Origin: Mycolicibacterium duvalii
Lineage (GTDB): Bacteria > Actinomycetota > Actinomycetes > Mycobacteriales > Mycobacteriaceae
Length of the DNA stretch: 64,000 nt
Reading direction: 5' to 3'
NCBI RefSeq assembly: GCF_010726645.1
Contig: NZ_AP022563.1
Coordinates: 3,720,001-3,784,000, forward strand
The position numbers and the translations under genes are program-made. This document shows positions 46,960-55,274 of this stretch, piece after piece. The notes beneath the pieces are model-generated. The model was not told the DNA's origin and did no database searches. It saw only the letters and a list, made by a program, of their open reading frames with translations. Numbering within the stretch: position 1 is the first letter of the stretch; each line of letters begins with the position of its first letter.

Positions 46960-48638
46960 GCGTCGAGCACCCGGGTGCCGTCGGCGTTTCGGCGCGTGAC
47001 CCGTTTCGCGTCCAGGCTTTCCAGCAGCGGCACCGCGACGCGGCGGGTGGTGTCCCACGCCCGCTTGGCCTCGGCGACAGTGAACGGAGGCGCCAGGCCG
47101 GCCAGCGCCGCGGCGGCCCGGTCGTGCACGTCGCGGCCCAGCACCACCCCGTCGGCGATCTTGACCAGCCGCCCCGCGCGCACCGCCGCGGCCAGCTCCT
47201 TCGCACCGAGACCGAGCGCGCTCAGTTCGTCGGCCTCCGGGGCGCGGAACGGTTCGTCGGCCAGCCGCGCCTCGATCTGGCGCACCGCCGCGTCGACCCG
47301 CTCGGGCAGCTGCTCACCGGGCCGGCGCACCCGCCCGCCGGCCAGTTGCAGTCCGGTGCCGTCGAGCAGCGGCGCCACCAGCTCGACCGCCGGCAGCTCA
47401 AGTTGCTGACGCAGCGTCTCCATCGGCATGCCCGCGGCGACGTCGTGGTCAGCCGACCAGTGCTGCACCGCGTGGCGGGCCGCGTCGCGCCGGGCGTCCC
47501 ACCACGCCGGGTCGACGACCCACTCCCCGACCCGGGTGCCGTCGACGCCGAAACCCATGGCACGCAACTCCGTTACGCGTGCGCAGACCGGGGGCGGCAC
47601 GCGGCCGGTGGCCAGTTGCGCGGCGCGGGCACGGGCGGCCCCGCGCCGGCGCAGTGCGGGTGGTCGGACGTCGAGCACTTCGACGCCGGCGGCGATGCGG
47701 TGTTCGCCGGGGTCGCGCAGCAGGCCGGTGTCGCCGAGGCGCAAAGGCAATGGCCGGGACAACCGCAACCGGGCCGCGGCGTCGCCGAGCGGTCGCACCC
47801 GCACCGGCACCGCGGCTGCGCCGACGTGCAGCACCAGTTGTTCGTGCAACGTGTCGGCCCGGCGCAGCGCGACATCGACCTCGCTGGTGTCCAGCCACGC
47901 GCCCGGGGTGCGTACCGTGTCCCCGCGGCCGATCGCTTGCCGGTCCACCCCACGCAGGTTCACCGCCACCCGGGCCACCGCCGAGACCTCGGTGTGGTCG
48001 TCGCCCAGCGACTGCAGGCCGCGCACGGTGACCCGTCGGCCGTCGTGTTCGAGGTCGTCGCCGACTCGCAGCGTGCCCGCCGTCAGCGTGCCGGTCACCA
48101 CGGTGCCCGCGCCGCGCACCGTGAAGGCCCGGTCCACCCACAGCCGCACGTCGGCGTCCGGGTCCGGCGCCGGCAGCCGGTCGGTGAGCCGCATGAGTTC
48201 CCTGCGTACCGCGGCCATATCGGTGCCGAGCACCACCGGGACGCCCGGAATGTGTTCCCGCACCTGCGCGATCGTGCGGCCCGGGTCGGCGAGGTCGGCC
48301 TTGCTGATCACCACCATCGTGTGGCGCACCCCGAGCGCCTGCAGCGCCGCGTAGTGCTCCTCGGATTGCGGCATCCAGCCTTCGGTCGCGGCAACGACGA
48401 ACATCGTTGCCGGCACCGGCCCCACCCCGGCCAGCATGTTGCCGACGAACCGTTCGTGGCCCGGCACGTCGACGAACGCGATCTGCCGGTCCTCGAGCGT
48501 CGTCCACGCGAAGCCGAGGTCGATCGTCAGCCCGCGCCGCTGCTCCTCGGCCAGCCGGTCCGGCCACATCCCGGTAAGCCGGTGCACCAGAGTGGATTTG
48601 CCGTGATCGACATGGCCGGCAGTGGTTACGACGAACAC
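46953..48638 (-). CDS. selB: Selenocysteine-specific elongation factor SelB
   Basis: The protein has 561 residues. The GTPase domain has G1 GHVDHGKST at 8-16, G3 DVPGHE, and G4 SKAD (in VVISKADLADPG). EF-Tu-like domains 2 and 3 follow, then C-terminal winged-helix repeats (for example ADELSALGLGAKELAAAVRAG) that bind the SECIS RNA. It carries Sec-tRNA to the ribosome at UGA in the formate dehydrogenase mRNA. Its start overlaps the end of selA by 13 nt, so the two are co-translated. Confidence 0.96.
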   Translation of the reverse strand: MFVVTTAGHVDHGKSTLVHRLTGMWPDRLAEEQRRGLTIDLGFAWTTLEDRQIAFVDVPGHERFVGNMLAGVGPVPATMFVVAATEGWMPQSEEHYAALQALGVRHTMVVISKADLADPGRTIAQVREHIPGVPVVLGTDMAAVRRELMRLTDRLPAPDPDADVRLWVDRAFTVRGAGTVVTGTLTAGTLRVGDDLEHDGRRVTVRGLQSLGDDHTEVSAVARVAVNLRGVDRQAIGRGDTVRTPGAWLDTSEVDVALRRADTLHEQLVLHVGAAAVPVRVRPLGDAAARLRLSRPLPLRLGDTGLLRDPGEHRIAAGVEVLDVRPPALRRRGAARARAAQLATGRVPPPVCARVTELRAMGFGVDGTRVGEWVVDPAWWDARRDAARHAVQHWSADHDVAAGMPMETLRQQLELPAVELVAPLLDGTGLQLAGGRVRRPGEQLPERVDAAVRQIEARLADEPFRAPEADELSALGLGAKELAAAVRAGRLVKIADGVVLGRDVHDRAAAALAGLAPPFTVAEAKRAWDTTRRVAVPLLESLDAKRVTRRNADGTRVLDAH

Positions 48639-49906
48639 GCCCGAACGGCCTCCAGCAGCGCGTCGTCGTCGTCGGGTGCCACCGTGCGCAGATCCAGCAG
48701 ACAGCGGCCGTCCTCGATCCGGCCGACCACCGACGGCGTCCCCACCCGTAGCGGCGCGGCGTAGGTCTCGGGCAGACTGATTGCGGCGCTGGGCAATTCG
48801 ACCCCCGGCGCGCCCCCACCCCCGACCGCGGCCACACAGTCGACCGCGTCGGCCTGCGGCAGCTGCGCGGCCAGCCGCCGAGCCCGCTCCCGTAGCCCGT
48901 CGACGTCCGCGTCCAGCGCCTGCGCGACCGGCGTCGGTGGACCGACCACCGTCGCCTCCAAAGCGGCCAGGGTCAGCTTGTCCACCCGCAGTGCCCGCGC
49001 GGCGGGATGGCGGCGCAACCGTTCGATCACCTCGGCGGTGCCGAAGAGCAGACCGGCCTGCGGGCCGCCGAGCAGCTTGTCCCCGCTCGCGGTGACCAGG
49101 TCGGCGCCATCGCGCAGGGCGGTCGTCGCGTCGGGTTCGTCGGGCATCACCGGGTGCGGCGTCAGCAGGCCCGAGCCGATGTCGACCACCAGTGGAGCGT
49201 CCAGCCGAGCCAGCTCGTTGATCGGCACCGCGGCGGTGAATCCGCTCACCAGGTAGTTCGACGGGTGCACCTTGAGGACGAACCCGGTGTCCGGGCCGAT
49301 CGCGTCGGTGTAGTCGCGTAGGTGCGTGCGGTTGGTGGTGCCGACCTCACGGATGCGCGCCCCGGCCGAGGCCATCAGCTCGGGCAGCCGGAACCCGTCG
49401 CCGATCTCGATCAGCTCGCCGCGGCTGACCACGATCTCCTTGCCCGGGGCCAGCGTCATCGCCGTCAGCAGCAGCGCGGCGGCGTTGTTGTTGACCACGT
49501 GCACCCCGCCGGCGCTCGGCACGGCCTGCGCCAGCGCGGCCAGCGCCCCCCGGCCGCGGCGGGCCCGGCGACCGGTGGCCAGGTCGAACTCGACGTCGGT
49601 GGCGCCGCTGGCGGTGTGCACGGCGTCGAGCGCCGCCCGCGACAGCGGCGCGCGGCCCAGATTGGTGTGCACCACCACGCCGGTGGCGTTGATAACCGGC
49701 CGCAGCGTGGCGGCGCTGACCGGCAGCGCCGCGACGGCGTGGTCGGCGACCTGCTCGGGGGCGATCTCCCCGGCCCGGGCGCGCTGCTGCGCGTCAGCGA
49801 TCACCGTCTTGACCAGCGTGCGGCCCAGCCGCTCGGCGGCTTTCGCCAGCCGCGGGTCGGCCAGCAGCGCATCGGTGCGCGGCACCCGCCGCCGCGGGTC
49901 ACCCAT
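48626..49906 (-). CDS. selA: L-seryl-tRNA(Sec) selenium transferase SelA
   Basis: The protein has 426 residues. It is a PLP enzyme that converts seryl-tRNA(Sec) to selenocysteyl-tRNA(Sec) with selenophosphate. Signature blocks are INATGVVVHTNLGRAPLS, VVNNNAAALLLT, VHPSNYLVSGF, and the PLP-lysine region SGDKLLGGPQAG (lysine near 275). The ATG at 49906 sits two bases after a perfect 14-bp inverted repeat and has no usual ribosome site, so translation may be leaderless or depend on that structure. It is coupled to selB and follows tRNA-Sec on the same strand. Confidence 0.96.
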   Translation of the reverse strand: MGDPRRRVPRTDALLADPRLAKAAERLGRTLVKTVIADAQQRARAGEIAPEQVADHAVAALPVSAATLRPVINATGVVVHTNLGRAPLSRAALDAVHTASGATDVEFDLATGRRARRGRGALAALAQAVPSAGGVHVVNNNAAALLLTAMTLAPGKEIVVSRGELIEIGDGFRLPELMASAGARIREVGTTNRTHLRDYTDAIGPDTGFVLKVHPSNYLVSGFTAAVPINELARLDAPLVVDIGSGLLTPHPVMPDEPDATTALRDGADLVTASGDKLLGGPQAGLLFGTAEVIERLRRHPAARALRVDKLTLAALEATVVGPPTPVAQALDADVDGLRERARRLAAQLPQADAVDCVAAVGGGGAPGVELPSAAISLPETYAAPLRVGTPSVVGRIEDGRCLLDLRTVAPDDDDALLEAVRACSS

Positions 49907-49907
49907 A

Positions 49908-49960
49908 GCGATTTCGGCGTGTTTGTGTGCGCTCAGCGTCGATAACCACGCCGAAATCGC
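49908..49960. repeat. Perfect 14-bp inverted repeat between tRNA-Sec and selA
   Basis: GCGATTTCGGCGTG at 49908-49921 is matched by its exact complement CACGCCGAAATCGC at 49947-49960, with 25 bases between. On the minus strand it starts 11 bases past the CCA end of tRNA-Sec and ends one base before the selA ATG. It could separate the tRNA from selA as a processing or termination hairpin, or block the selA start. It lacks a U-run. Confidence 0.85.
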
Positions 49961-49971
49961 GGGGGGAGGGG

Positions 49972-50066
49972 TGGCGGAGGCGGACGGGAATCGAACCCGC
50001 CAGCGACAGGATCTGCCGCTCAGCGATTTTGAAGACCGTGCCGGTCACCAGACCGGATACGCCTCC
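49972..50066 (-). tRNA. selC: tRNA-Sec (anticodon UCA)
   Basis: The gene is 95 nt including an encoded CCA. The acceptor GGAGGCG pairs with CGCCTCC, followed by G-CCA. The D arm is a six-pair stem CCGGTC/GACCGG with a 4-nt loop, a hallmark of tRNA-Sec. The anticodon loop CTTCAAA holds TCA. A long variable arm (about 20 nt) follows, and the T loop is TTCGATT. The length equals that of E. coli selC as I recall it. It decodes the UGA in the nearby formate dehydrogenase gene. Confidence 0.97.
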
Positions 50067-50098
50067 CTGACCCATGGTCTCCATCATGGCAGGGCAGC

Positions 50099-51100
50099 AT
50101 GGAGGCCATGTCGACGCGTCTGACCCAGTACGCCCACGGCGGCGGCTGCGCCTGCAAGATCCCGCCCGGCGAGCTCGAGGACGTGGTCCGCGGGTTGACC
50201 GGCCGCACCCCGACCGACCCCGTCGGCGAGCTGCTGGTCGGCCTCGACGACGGCGACGACGCCGCGGCCGTGCGCATCGACGGCGACACCGCGCTGATCG
50301 CGACGACGGATTTCTTCACCCCGGTCGTCGACGATCCGTACGACTGGGGACGCATCGCGGCGGCCAACGCGCTCTCCGACGTCTACGCGATGGGCGGTCG
50401 CCCGGTGGTCGCGGTCAACCTGCTCGGCTGGCCGCGCGACGTGCTGCCGTTCGAACTGGCTGCCGAGACGCTGCGCGGCGGGATGGACGTGTGCGGCGAG
50501 GCCGGCTGCCATCTGGCCGGCGGGCACAGCGTCGACGACCCCGAACCCAAGTACGGGCTGGCGGTCACCGGCATCGCCGACCCGAACCGGTTGCTGCGCA
50601 ACGACACCGGCGCACCCGGCCTGCCATTGTCGCTGACCAAGCCGCTGGGCATCGGGGTGCTCAACAGCCGCCACAAGAACACCGGCGAACGCTTCGAGCA
50701 GGCCATCGCGGTGATGACCACGCTCAACGCCGCGGCCTCGGCCGCCGCGCTGCGCGCCGGAGTCGAATGCGCCACCGACGTCACCGGTTTCGGATTGCTC
50801 GGGCATCTGCACAAGCTGGCCCGAGCCAGCGGTGTCACCGCGGTGATCGACTCGGCCGCGGTGCCCTATCTCGACGGTGCCCGCGACGCGTTGCGGGACG
50901 GCTTCGTCAGCGGCGGCACCCGCCGCAACCTCGACTGGGTGGCCCCGCACGTCGACCTATCCGCGATCGGGGACGACGACGCCCTGCTGCTGGCCGATGC
51001 GCAGACCTCCGGCGGGCTGCTCATCGCCGGCGAGATCCCGGGTGCCCCGGTGGTCGGAGAGCTGATCCCGCGCGGGCGGCACACGATCGTCGTCCGTTGA
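50099..51100 (+). CDS. selD: Selenide, water dikinase SelD
   Basis: The protein has 333 residues. The glycine-rich start HGGGCACKI has Cys17, Cys19 and Lys20, the catalytic Cys and Lys at the same numbers as E. coli SelD. Metal/ATP-binding aspartates lie in GLDDGDDAA and ATTDFFTPVVDD. Further blocks are NALSDVYAMGG, GHSVDDPEPKYGL and ATDVTGFGLLGHL. It makes selenophosphate from selenide and ATP for SelA. A second ATG at 50108 is possible, but the first keeps the E. coli numbering. It diverges from tRNA-Sec with about 32 bp between. Confidence 0.96.
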   Translation: MEAMSTRLTQYAHGGGCACKIPPGELEDVVRGLTGRTPTDPVGELLVGLDDGDDAAAVRIDGDTALIATTDFFTPVVDDPYDWGRIAAANALSDVYAMGGRPVVAVNLLGWPRDVLPFELAAETLRGGMDVCGEAGCHLAGGHSVDDPEPKYGLAVTGIADPNRLLRNDTGAPGLPLSLTKPLGIGVLNSRHKNTGERFEQAIAVMTTLNAAASAAALRAGVECATDVTGFGLLGHLHKLARASGVTAVIDSAAVPYLDGARDALRDGFVSGGTRRNLDWVAPHVDLSAIGDDDALLLADAQTSGGLLIAGEIPGAPVVGELIPRGRHTIVVR

Positions 51101-51264
51101 CCGGCGCGCGTGGCACGTTCGTGCCCGTCTGATCTGTACATTGAGGGAGTTCCACGGATCTGGGGTGCACTCGAGGGAGGCCACAGCCACACCCACCGAC
51201 GGTCGAACTCCAGCGGCTGCCGCACTTGAGGCGTTGAGGCGCCACGGCGAAGGAAGCCCCTGCA

Positions 51265-52899
51265 ATGAGCAGATTCACCGACACCATGTACCGCAACGCC
51301 CAGCTGAGCAGGCACGGGCTCAACACCGGCGAACCCCACGCGCCCGTCCGACACACCTGGGCGCAGGTGCACCAGCGCGCCCGGTGCATCGCCGGAGGGC
51401 TGGCCGCCGTCGGCGTCGGTCCCGGTGATGCGGTCGCCGTGCTGGCGGGTGCGCCGGTGGAGATCGCGCCGACCGCCCAGGGCATCTGGATGCGCGGCGC
51501 GAGCCTGACCATGCTGCACCAGCCCACGCCGCGCACCGACCTGGTGCGCTGGGCCGCAGAGACCACTGCCGTCATCACGATGATCTCCGCGAAAGCCGTC
51601 GTCGTCTCGGACCCGTTCATGGCGGCGGCGCCGGTGCTCGAAGACCTCGGAATGACCGTGCTGACCGTCGAGGACCTGCTGCGCAGCGCTCCGGTCGACC
51701 CGGTCGACACCGATGATGACGCGGTCGCGCTGATGCAGTTGACCAGCGGCTCCACCGGATCACCGAAAGCTGTGCGGATCACCCACGCCAACATCGTCGC
51801 CAACGCCGAAGCGATGACCGAGGGCTGCGAATTCGACCTCGACACCGACGTGATCGTCAGTTGGCTGCCCTGCTTTCACGACATGGGCATGACGGGCTAC
51901 CTGACGGTGCCGATGTTCTACGGCGCCGAACTGGTCAAGGTCACCCCGATGGATTTCCTGAGCGATATCCTGTTGTGGCCGCGCCTGATTCAGAAGTATC
52001 GCGGCACCATGACCGCCGCTCCCAACTTCGCCTACACCTTGCTCGCGCGGCGGTTGCGCCGACAGGCGGCCCCGGGCGAGTTCGACCTGTCGTCGCTGCG
52101 CTGGGCGTTGTCGGGCGCCGAGCAGGTCGACCCGATCGACGTCGACGACCTGTGCGCGGCCGCCGTCCCGTTCGGTCTGAACCCCGCCGCGATCGTTCCC
52201 GCCTACGGAATGGCCGAGACCACCGTGGCGGTGTCGTTCTCCGCGTGCGGTGGCGGCATGGTCGTCGACGAGGTCGACGCCGACCTGCTCGCTCTGCTGC
52301 ACCACGCGGTACCCGCAACCGGTGGGCGTACCCGTCGGCTGGTGTCGCTGGGTCGTCCGCTGCGCGGACTGCAGGTGCGCATCGTCGACAAGGACGGCGC
52401 CCACCTGCCGGCACGCGGTGTCGGGGTGATCGAGGTTCGGGGCGCCCCGGTCGCCGACGGCTACACGACGGTCGCGGGATTCATTGCCGCACAGGATGAG
52501 TGTGGCTGGTATGACACCGGTGACCTCGGCTACCTGACCGAGACCGGTGAGGTCGTGGTGTGCGGGCGACTCAAAGACGTCATCATCATGGCCGGGCGCA
52601 ACATCTACCCGACCGATATCGAACGCGCCGCCGCCCGCGTCGCCGGGGTGCGGCCCGGGTGTGCCGTCGCAGTCCGGCTGGATGCCGGCCGGTCCCGGGA
52701 ATCGTTCGCGGTTGCGGTGGAATCCAAGGATTTCGGCGACGAAGAACAGGTGCGCCGCATCGAGCGCGAGGTCGCTCACGAGGTGTTCAGTGAGGTCGAC
52801 GTACGGCCCCGAAAGGTGGTGGTGCTCGCGCCCGGCACCATCCCCAAGACTGCGTCGGGCAAGCTGCGCCGCGCGCACGCTCTGGCCCTGGTCGACTAG
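51265..52899 (+). CDS. Fatty acyl-AMP ligase/acyl-CoA synthetase-like (FadD family)
   Basis: The protein has 544 residues of the ANL adenylating superfamily. The P-loop [12 protein letters not shown], the YGMAETT motif, [10 protein letters not shown] and the C-terminal lysine in KTASGKLRR are all present. It activates a fatty or other carboxylic acid as acyl-AMP. Whether it then forms CoA or ACP thioesters cannot be told; long insertions seen in some FAAL proteins were not checked. It ends by interlocking its stop (CTAG) with the convergent desaturase, so the two may be related in lipid work, but they are not an operon. Confidence 0.9.
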   Translation: MSRFTDTMYRNAQLSRHGLNTGEPHAPVRHTWAQVHQRARCIAGGLAAVGVGPGDAVAVLAGAPVEIAPTAQGIWMRGASLTMLHQPTPRTDLVRWAAETTAVITMISAKAVVVSDPFMAAAPVLEDLGMTVLTVEDLLRSAPVDPVDTDDDAVALMQLTSGSTGSPKAVRITHANIVANAEAMTEGCEFDLDTDVIVSWLPCFHDMGMTGYLTVPMFYGAELVKVTPMDFLSDILLWPRLIQKYRGTMTAAPNFAYTLLARRLRRQAAPGEFDLSSLRWALSGAEQVDPIDVDDLCAAAVPFGLNPAAIVPAYGMAETTVAVSFSACGGGMVVDEVDADLLALLHHAVPATGGRTRRLVSLGRPLRGLQVRIVDKDGAHLPARGVGVIEVRGAPVADGYTTVAGFIAAQDECGWYDTGDLGYLTETGEVVVCGRLKDVIIMAGRNIYPTDIERAAARVAGVRPGCAVAVRLDAGRSRESFAVAVESKDFGDEEQVRRIEREVAHEVFSEVDVRPRKVVVLAPGTIPKTASGKLRRAHALALVD

Positions 52900-54023
52900 C
52901 GCGTCCTGCGCTCCGAGGCCGTCTCGGGGGCGTCGTCGCTGGTGGCGACCAAGAACCGGTCCGGCAGTGCGAGTTTGTGGATGGTGCGCAGCGTGAGCAG
53001 GTACTGCCGCGGCAGCGACCCCGTCGTGTAGGGCACGTCGTACTTGTCGCAAACCGCGCGCAACGGTCCGGCGAGCTGCGCGTACCGGTTGCTCGGCAGG
53101 TCGGGGAAGCAATGGTGCTCGATCTGGTAGCACAGGTTGCCGCTGAGGAAGGCCAGCACCCGCCCGGCCCGGAAGTTCGCGGTGCCCAGAATCTGGCGCA
53201 GATACCACTCGCCGCGCGACTCGTGGTCGAGCACGTCGGCGGTGAATTTCTCGGCGCCATCGGGGAAGTGGCCGCAGAAGATCACCACGTAGGCCCACAG
53301 GTTGCGGGCGAGGTTGGCCACCGCGTTGGCAGCGAGCACACGGCGCCAGCGGCGGCCGCTCAGCGCCGGCAGCGCCAGGTAGTCCTTGAGCACCTGGCGG
53401 CCGATCTTGCCGACCAGCGTCCGGCGGGCCCGGGAGATTCTCTCGGTGTCGCCCTCGGCGCGGTCGCGCTCGGAGTGCACGCCGTGCAGCGCGATACCCC
53501 ACTCGAAGATCGCTGCCAGCAGCACATTTCGCAGTGGTTGCACGAGGTGCTCGGGTTTCCAGGGCTCGTCGCGGGTCACCCGCATCACGCCGAATCCGAG
53601 GTCGTCGTCGACTCCGACGATGTTGTTGAAGACATGGTGGCGGTAGTTGTGCGAGTACCGCCACTGCGCCGACACCGCCACCATGTCCCACTCCCAGGTC
53701 GAGGAGTGGATCTCGGGGTCGTTCATCCAATCCCACTGACCGTGGCCGACGTTGTGCCCGATCTCCATGTTCTCGATGCTCTTGGCGATGGCCAGCGCGG
53801 CGGTTCCCGCCAGCCACCCGGCCCGGGACCGGGTGAGCGCGATCAGCAGTCGGGCCGCGATGTCGAGCCCGCGCTGAAATCCGATGGTGCGACGGATGTA
53901 GGCAGCGTCGCGGGCGCCGAGCGACTCCTCGACGTCACGCCGGATGGCGTCGAGTTCGTCACCGAGCGCGGCGACGTCTTCGTCGGTCAGGTGCGCGTAG
54001 GCGGTCGTGTCAGAGATGGCCAA
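52896..54023 (-). CDS. Fatty acid desaturase, membrane-bound (DesA3/linoleoyl-CoA type)
   Basis: The protein has 375 residues. Three histidine boxes bind the di-iron centre: HNVGH at 90-94, HNYRHH at 125-130, and QIEHHCF near 300. Membrane helices lie between and around them. It introduces double bonds into acyl chains with reductase help. No cytochrome b5 domain is present. It lies downstream of the cold shock gene on the same strand but is separated by a strong terminator. A cold-linked role would fit its neighbour but is inference. Confidence 0.93.
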   Translation of the reverse strand: MAISDTTAYAHLTDEDVAALGDELDAIRRDVEESLGARDAAYIRRTIGFQRGLDIAARLLIALTRSRAGWLAGTAALAIAKSIENMEIGHNVGHGQWDWMNDPEIHSSTWEWDMVAVSAQWRYSHNYRHHVFNNIVGVDDDLGFGVMRVTRDEPWKPEHLVQPLRNVLLAAIFEWGIALHGVHSERDRAEGDTERISRARRTLVGKIGRQVLKDYLALPALSGRRWRRVLAANAVANLARNLWAYVVIFCGHFPDGAEKFTADVLDHESRGEWYLRQILGTANFRAGRVLAFLSGNLCYQIEHHCFPDLPSNRYAQLAGPLRAVCDKYDVPYTTGSLPRQYLLTLRTIHKLALPDRFLVATSDDAPETASERRTR

Positions 54024-54143
54024 TCAAGAGTCCTGTCCGAGGTGGTCGGTGGGCACGGACGCGCAGGACATCCGCTCGCCGCGGGACTGCGCCTCGCGGA
54101 CGGCGGGAAAACGTTGCGTCGGGGTTAATTTCGGTAGGAAAAG

Positions 54144-54179
54144 AATGTGGGCTGGTGAGATCACTCACCAGCCCACATT
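54144..54179 (-). terminator. Rho-independent-type terminator after the cold shock gene
   Basis: There is a perfect 16-bp inverted repeat with a 4-base loop: AATGTGGGCTGGTGAG at 54144-54159 and its complement at 54164-54179. It begins 16 bp past the cold shock stop codon. On the minus strand the stem is followed by CTTTTCC, a short U-tract. It should end the cold shock transcript before the desaturase gene. Confidence 0.88.
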
Positions 54180-54195
54180 GGAGTCTTGGTCTGCC

Positions 54196-54399
54196 TTAGA
54201 TGGCAGTCACTCGAACGGCCTGCGGCCCCTTGTTGCCTTGCTCGATCTCGAACTCGACACGCTGGTTCTCCTCCAGCGACCGGTATCCGTTCCCGTTGAT
54301 CTCGCTGTAGTGAACGAAAACGTCACCCGCGTCGCCGTCGGGGGCGATGAAGCCGAAGCCCTTGTCGCCGTTGAACCACTTCACAGTTCCCTGTGCCAT
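54196..54399 (-). CDS. Cold shock domain protein (CspA-like)
   Basis: The protein has 67 residues, a single cold shock domain. RNP1 KGFGFI is at 13-18 and RNP2 VFVHY at 27-31. It binds single-stranded RNA and DNA and acts as an RNA chaperone. The family is conserved in mycobacteria. It differs from the sequence I recall for M. tuberculosis CspA, so it may be a paralogue. Confidence 0.95.
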   Translation of the reverse strand: MAQGTVKWFNGDKGFGFIAPDGDAGDVFVHYSEINGNGYRSLEENQRVEFEIEQGNKGPQAVRVTAI

Positions 54400-54512
54400 A
54401 CTTTTTCAACTTCCTCATCTGAATAGATGCCAGAACGGCATCCAGCATGAGCGTAGCATGCTACCTGCTGATTCAGGAACTCCTCCCGCGAAACCCCTTG
54501 TGGCACAGGCGA

Positions 54513-54998
54513 TCAAGAGACCAGCGGGGCCGCCCATTTCGCACTTTCGGCCTCGGCGAGGCGCAGCACGCACTCGGCGGTGTCGATCAGCTTGGAATCG
54601 CTGTCTGCGTTCCAGGTGGGCAGTCCGGCTGCGACGCGCATCACGATCGACCCGAGGGCCTGGGAGGTCATGCTGGGCACCACGAGCAGTTTCGCGCAGC
54701 CGCCGGCACCCTTGACCACCATCAGCCGAGGACGCCGGGACAGATCGTTGCTGCGCATCAGACGCGCGCCGGTGACGATCGTCTCCAGGTCGGTCTGGCC
54801 TTCGGTGGCCGACCAGTTGATCCGGATGTCGACGATCTCCCCCAGCGTGCGGTGCAGCGCGCCGATCAGATCGGGAAGTTCCGCGGCGATCAGCGCCGAG
54901 TGCGGCCACCAGGCGCCGTCGATGCTGCCGCCCAGTTCCCGGGCCAACGTGGCGCGGACCGGCTTGGATGCACGGCGCGACCGTGCGATCCCGTTCAC
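54513..54998 (-). CDS. DUF5994 family protein
   Basis: The protein has 161 residues. The pattern RATLARELGGSIDGAWWPHSALIAAELPDLI, with a following INWS and a C-terminal acidic helix, is the DUF5994 signature of mycobacteria. Function is unknown. GTG start at 54998 overlaps the stop of a 45-codon gene (GTGA). Confidence 0.82.
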   Translation of the reverse strand: MNGIARSRRASKPVRATLARELGGSIDGAWWPHSALIAAELPDLIGALHRTLGEIVDIRINWSATEGQTDLETIVTGARLMRSNDLSRRPRLMVVKGAGGCAKLLVVPSMTSQALGSIVMRVAAGLPTWNADSDSKLIDTAECVLRLAEAESAKWAAPLVS

Positions 54999-55132
54999 CT
55001 CGTCGAGGTGTCGGAGGAATGCTTGCGGGGCTGATCGGAGAAAACAGGAGCCTGCACGGGCTCGTGGGAGTGCTGGTCGGTGTTGACGACCTGCGGCGCC
55101 TGACGGTGCGAAAACAGTTCAGACGTATCCAT
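54995..55132 (-). CDS. Possible 45-residue small protein coupled to the DUF5994 gene
   Basis: ATG at 55132 opens a 45-codon frame (MDTSELFSHRQAPQVVN...) that stops in the GTGA used as the DUF5994 start. The protein is hydrophilic and histidine/glutamine-rich, with no known motif. The coupled layout supports it as real, but a random frame is possible. Confidence 0.5.
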   Translation of the reverse strand: MDTSELFSHRQAPQVVNTDQHSHEPVQAPVFSDQPRKHSSDTSTR

Positions 55133-55274
55133 AAGACGTGTCCTTGAGAGGTACGGGACGAACCCGCACGTGGTCCGAGCGAAGAAATCGCGTCGCGGGC
55201 CGCGCGCGAATGCCATGGGGGCGAGTCCGACGAATCGGGCTGCGATGTGACGCGGCCTACCGTCGACAGTACAC

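Noticed and set aside
44097-48764. A 1555-codon open frame on the plus strand
   Set aside because: It runs antisense to formate dehydrogenase, SelB and SelA, whose motifs are clear. It is a product of high GC, with no recognisable content.
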